Notes under the pieces: generated by a model | What the model saw: the letters and a program-made list of their open reading frames with translations, nothing else | What the model was told of the DNA's origin: nothing | The model's database searches: none | Translations under genes and position numbers: made by a program | In this document: positions 62,634 to 64,000 of the stretch, piece after piece | Layout of the letters: each line of letters starts with the position of its first letter | How positions within the stretch are numbered: the stretch's first letter is position 1 | Assembly: GCA_024685285.1 (NCBI GenBank) | Contig: JAIKVZ010000031.1 | Span: 123,998 to 187,997, forward strand | Source of the DNA: Bacteroidales bacterium | Lineage (GTDB): Bacteria > Bacteroidota > Bacteroidia > Bacteroidales > P3 | Direction of reading: 5' to 3' | DNA: 64,000 nt

Positions 62634-63885
62634 TCAATAACATATAATTTGTGTCGTATTAGTGGTATTTCTTTCTTTATATGGGATTAGATGTACTGCA
62701 GAAATGAATGGAACCATTCTCGTTTCTTCTATAAAATCCCTCGGAACAGATACTTCAATTATTGGTAGTGTTTTTGAGCACGTTGTGTCACTGAGAGAAA
62801 AGTCGAACCTGTGAAGAGACAGATCCCCATTGTCTAAAACACCTGATGCTATGACTCTACAAGTGTCTCTATAGTCATGATCAAGAGAGGTCAGGTATCT
62901 TTCAACAATATTGTAACGGCATTTTGAACCAATTGATAGACCTATTTGATACACTGCATTTATTTTATTGGCCGAAGAGTCAGTCATGTCTTGAAGAACA
63001 AACAATTTATTTTTGTGCCAAGCAAAATCTTTGATACCATTGATAAAATTGTATCCCTGTATTGTGGGATTTATTACTTTTTGTAATATGGTATTTGGGA
63101 AGCGGTACACAGAAACCATTAAGCCATCAAACGAACCTTGGTCTACTACATGGCATACGGTGGCAAATGTATCCTCATTGCAATGAACTATAGCTACGCT
63201 GTCTAATGCTGTGTAATTGTTGCTTATATACCACACTGTAGGGTCGTTGAGAACATACTTGTAGTACTAACGGTGGTTTATTGAAAAAATATATGCGGTG
63301 TGGTCTGTTGCCTTCCAATGTTTGCCCTGCAACAGCTATATAATTATCTGATACTGCAACGTCGTGGAATTGCCAGTCGGGTTTACCTAAAGTATACATT
63401 TCAATCGCCCATGATGGAGATGTTGGATTTGTGGCGTATGCGTCAACAATACATGAGAATAGTACATTGGGGGTATCCCTGTGGTAACAAGCACCAGTCA
63501 TTATTATATGCACACCACCGTCCGTGGTCTTATAGGCAGTCAATCTGTCCAAGGACGATACTATATATGGAACAAAAGCAGGCAATGCTGTTGACATAGC
63601 AATAGAACTGGGGTAAGATAATGTTTTATAGCCGAAGTATGCATTATATGCCGAGGGTGCTCCACAGAAATATGCCAAGTTAGAAGATGACAATGGTAAT
63701 ATGTCATTAACATATTGAGGACAGGGTAATGAGGACTCCTGGACGAGAGAACCATTTAATAAATGAGAGAATATAAGACTTGCCGCCGCCCCCGTTTCGT
63801 TGTATATTATACAGGAATCACCTGAGATATATCGAACTATTGAATTTTGAGAATTATATCCATTAGTGTTTCCTAAAAAAAATTA
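62634..63885 (-). pseudogene. Broken propeller-like gene, upstream member of cassette B
   Basis: This is homologous to the protein at 60023-61372. In the first frame (63175-63882) I can read IVRYISGDSCIIYNETG, then NDILPLSSSNLAYFCG, matching MVRNITANRFLVYHELSG and NDIEIVEGEIAFFCG of the intact paralogue. After IYFFNKPP the homology moves to another frame (TVSTTSMFSTT, near 63285-63250) and then to a third (TVWYISNNYTALDS, from about 63250), which runs to a TGA at 62634. Two frame changes are therefore needed within about 45 nt. At the 5' end a TAA at 63883-63885 interrupts the frame, with no ATG and no signal peptide. It is either a true pseudogene or affected by sequence error; the double frame change plus missing start favours decay. 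Confidence 0.75.
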
Positions 63886-63898
63886 ACAAATAGATATG

Positions 63899-64000
63899 CT
63901 ATCCAAAATTCAAGGACAACTGGTTGAATGGAGCACACTCGCTGATGGGCTGGGGTGCTGTGGACAACAATTCCATCATGTTGTCTTTGACGAGCAACGA
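63899..64000 (-). other. Partial reading frame entering at the window edge, identity unknown
   Basis: On the minus strand a 33-codon frame runs from the window edge to TAG at 63899-63901 (ending PFNQLSLNFG). The plus strand is also open from ATG 63896 to the edge (MLSKIQGQLVEWSTLADGLG). I cannot tell which, if either, is coding. Base composition differs from the AT-rich pseudogene next to it. A mobile-element end that truncated the pseudogene is possible but unproven. Confidence 0.3.

Overview
The window looks like a chromosomal segment of a Bacteroidota bacterium, most likely a member of the Bacteroidales. Four things point there. Promoters of the TTG-N19-TAnnTTTG type recur upstream of genes. 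Very large secreted proteins end in type IX secretion (T9SS) C-terminal sorting domains. Bacteroidota-typical families occur (DUF5606, WbqC-like, a membrane-anchored SurA/PpiD-like isomerase). Linkages such as dxr-rseP and xerC-hpf are present. Most of the window is GC-rich, but about 59.2-64 kb contains clearly AT-richer genes.

Layout. 0-2.1 kb: 3' end of mnmG, a WbqC-like gene with a small acidic partner, and two identical tRNA-Lys(UUU) genes. 2.1-8.2 kb: TPR lipid/periplasm-type protein, rsmA, a small membrane protein, a U32 peptidase-family gene and aroB. 8.3-11.6 kb: dus-smpB-lysC on the minus strand, divergent from cdd. 11.8-19.6 kb: an envelope and housekeeping run on the plus strand (PpiD-like isomerase, M23 peptidase, dxr, rseP, lptF/G-type permease, recR). 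19.6-20.8 kb: a lipoprotein GH3 beta-N-acetylhexosaminidase. 21.0-37.3 kb: one 5412-residue modular secreted protein (fibronectin III, jelly-roll and six-fold repeated beta modules, then 14 InlB-like repeats and a T9SS tail). 37.5-38.6 kb: a Ser/Arg-rich secreted protein. 38.7-44.7 kb: aminotransferase, recA, a small secreted protein, spoT/relA and mazG. 44.8-51.1 kb: a second giant T9SS protein (2112 aa). 51.3-56.4 kb: pyrK-pyrD-sugar kinase, a DUF5606 gene and metG. 56.6-58.8 kb: mtgA, hpf and xerC on the minus strand. 58.9-64 kb: a tandemly duplicated two-gene unit (propeller-like secreted protein plus T9SS-tailed protein). Its second propeller copy is a frameshifted, 5'-truncated pseudogene.

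The most unusual signals are not genes. (1) A G-rich 11-bp-period repeat (units of the type GGTCGGGTTAA) sits in five of the six convergent gene junctions. It also occurs inside one coding sequence, and a single fragment lies inside the 16-kb gene. (2) A 19-nt sequence, GCCAAATCGGCGTTATAGT, is shared exactly by the leaders of the GH3 gene and the DUF5606 gene. (3) In several genes the -7 box lies only 4-9 nt before the start codon, which suggests leaderless or nearly leaderless mRNAs. (4) In the duplicated cassette, a 315-bp 3' segment is nearly identical between copies whose upstream halves have diverged strongly.

No intergenic stretch exceeds 300 bases. No CRISPR array, rRNA, complete insertion sequence or known defence system was seen.
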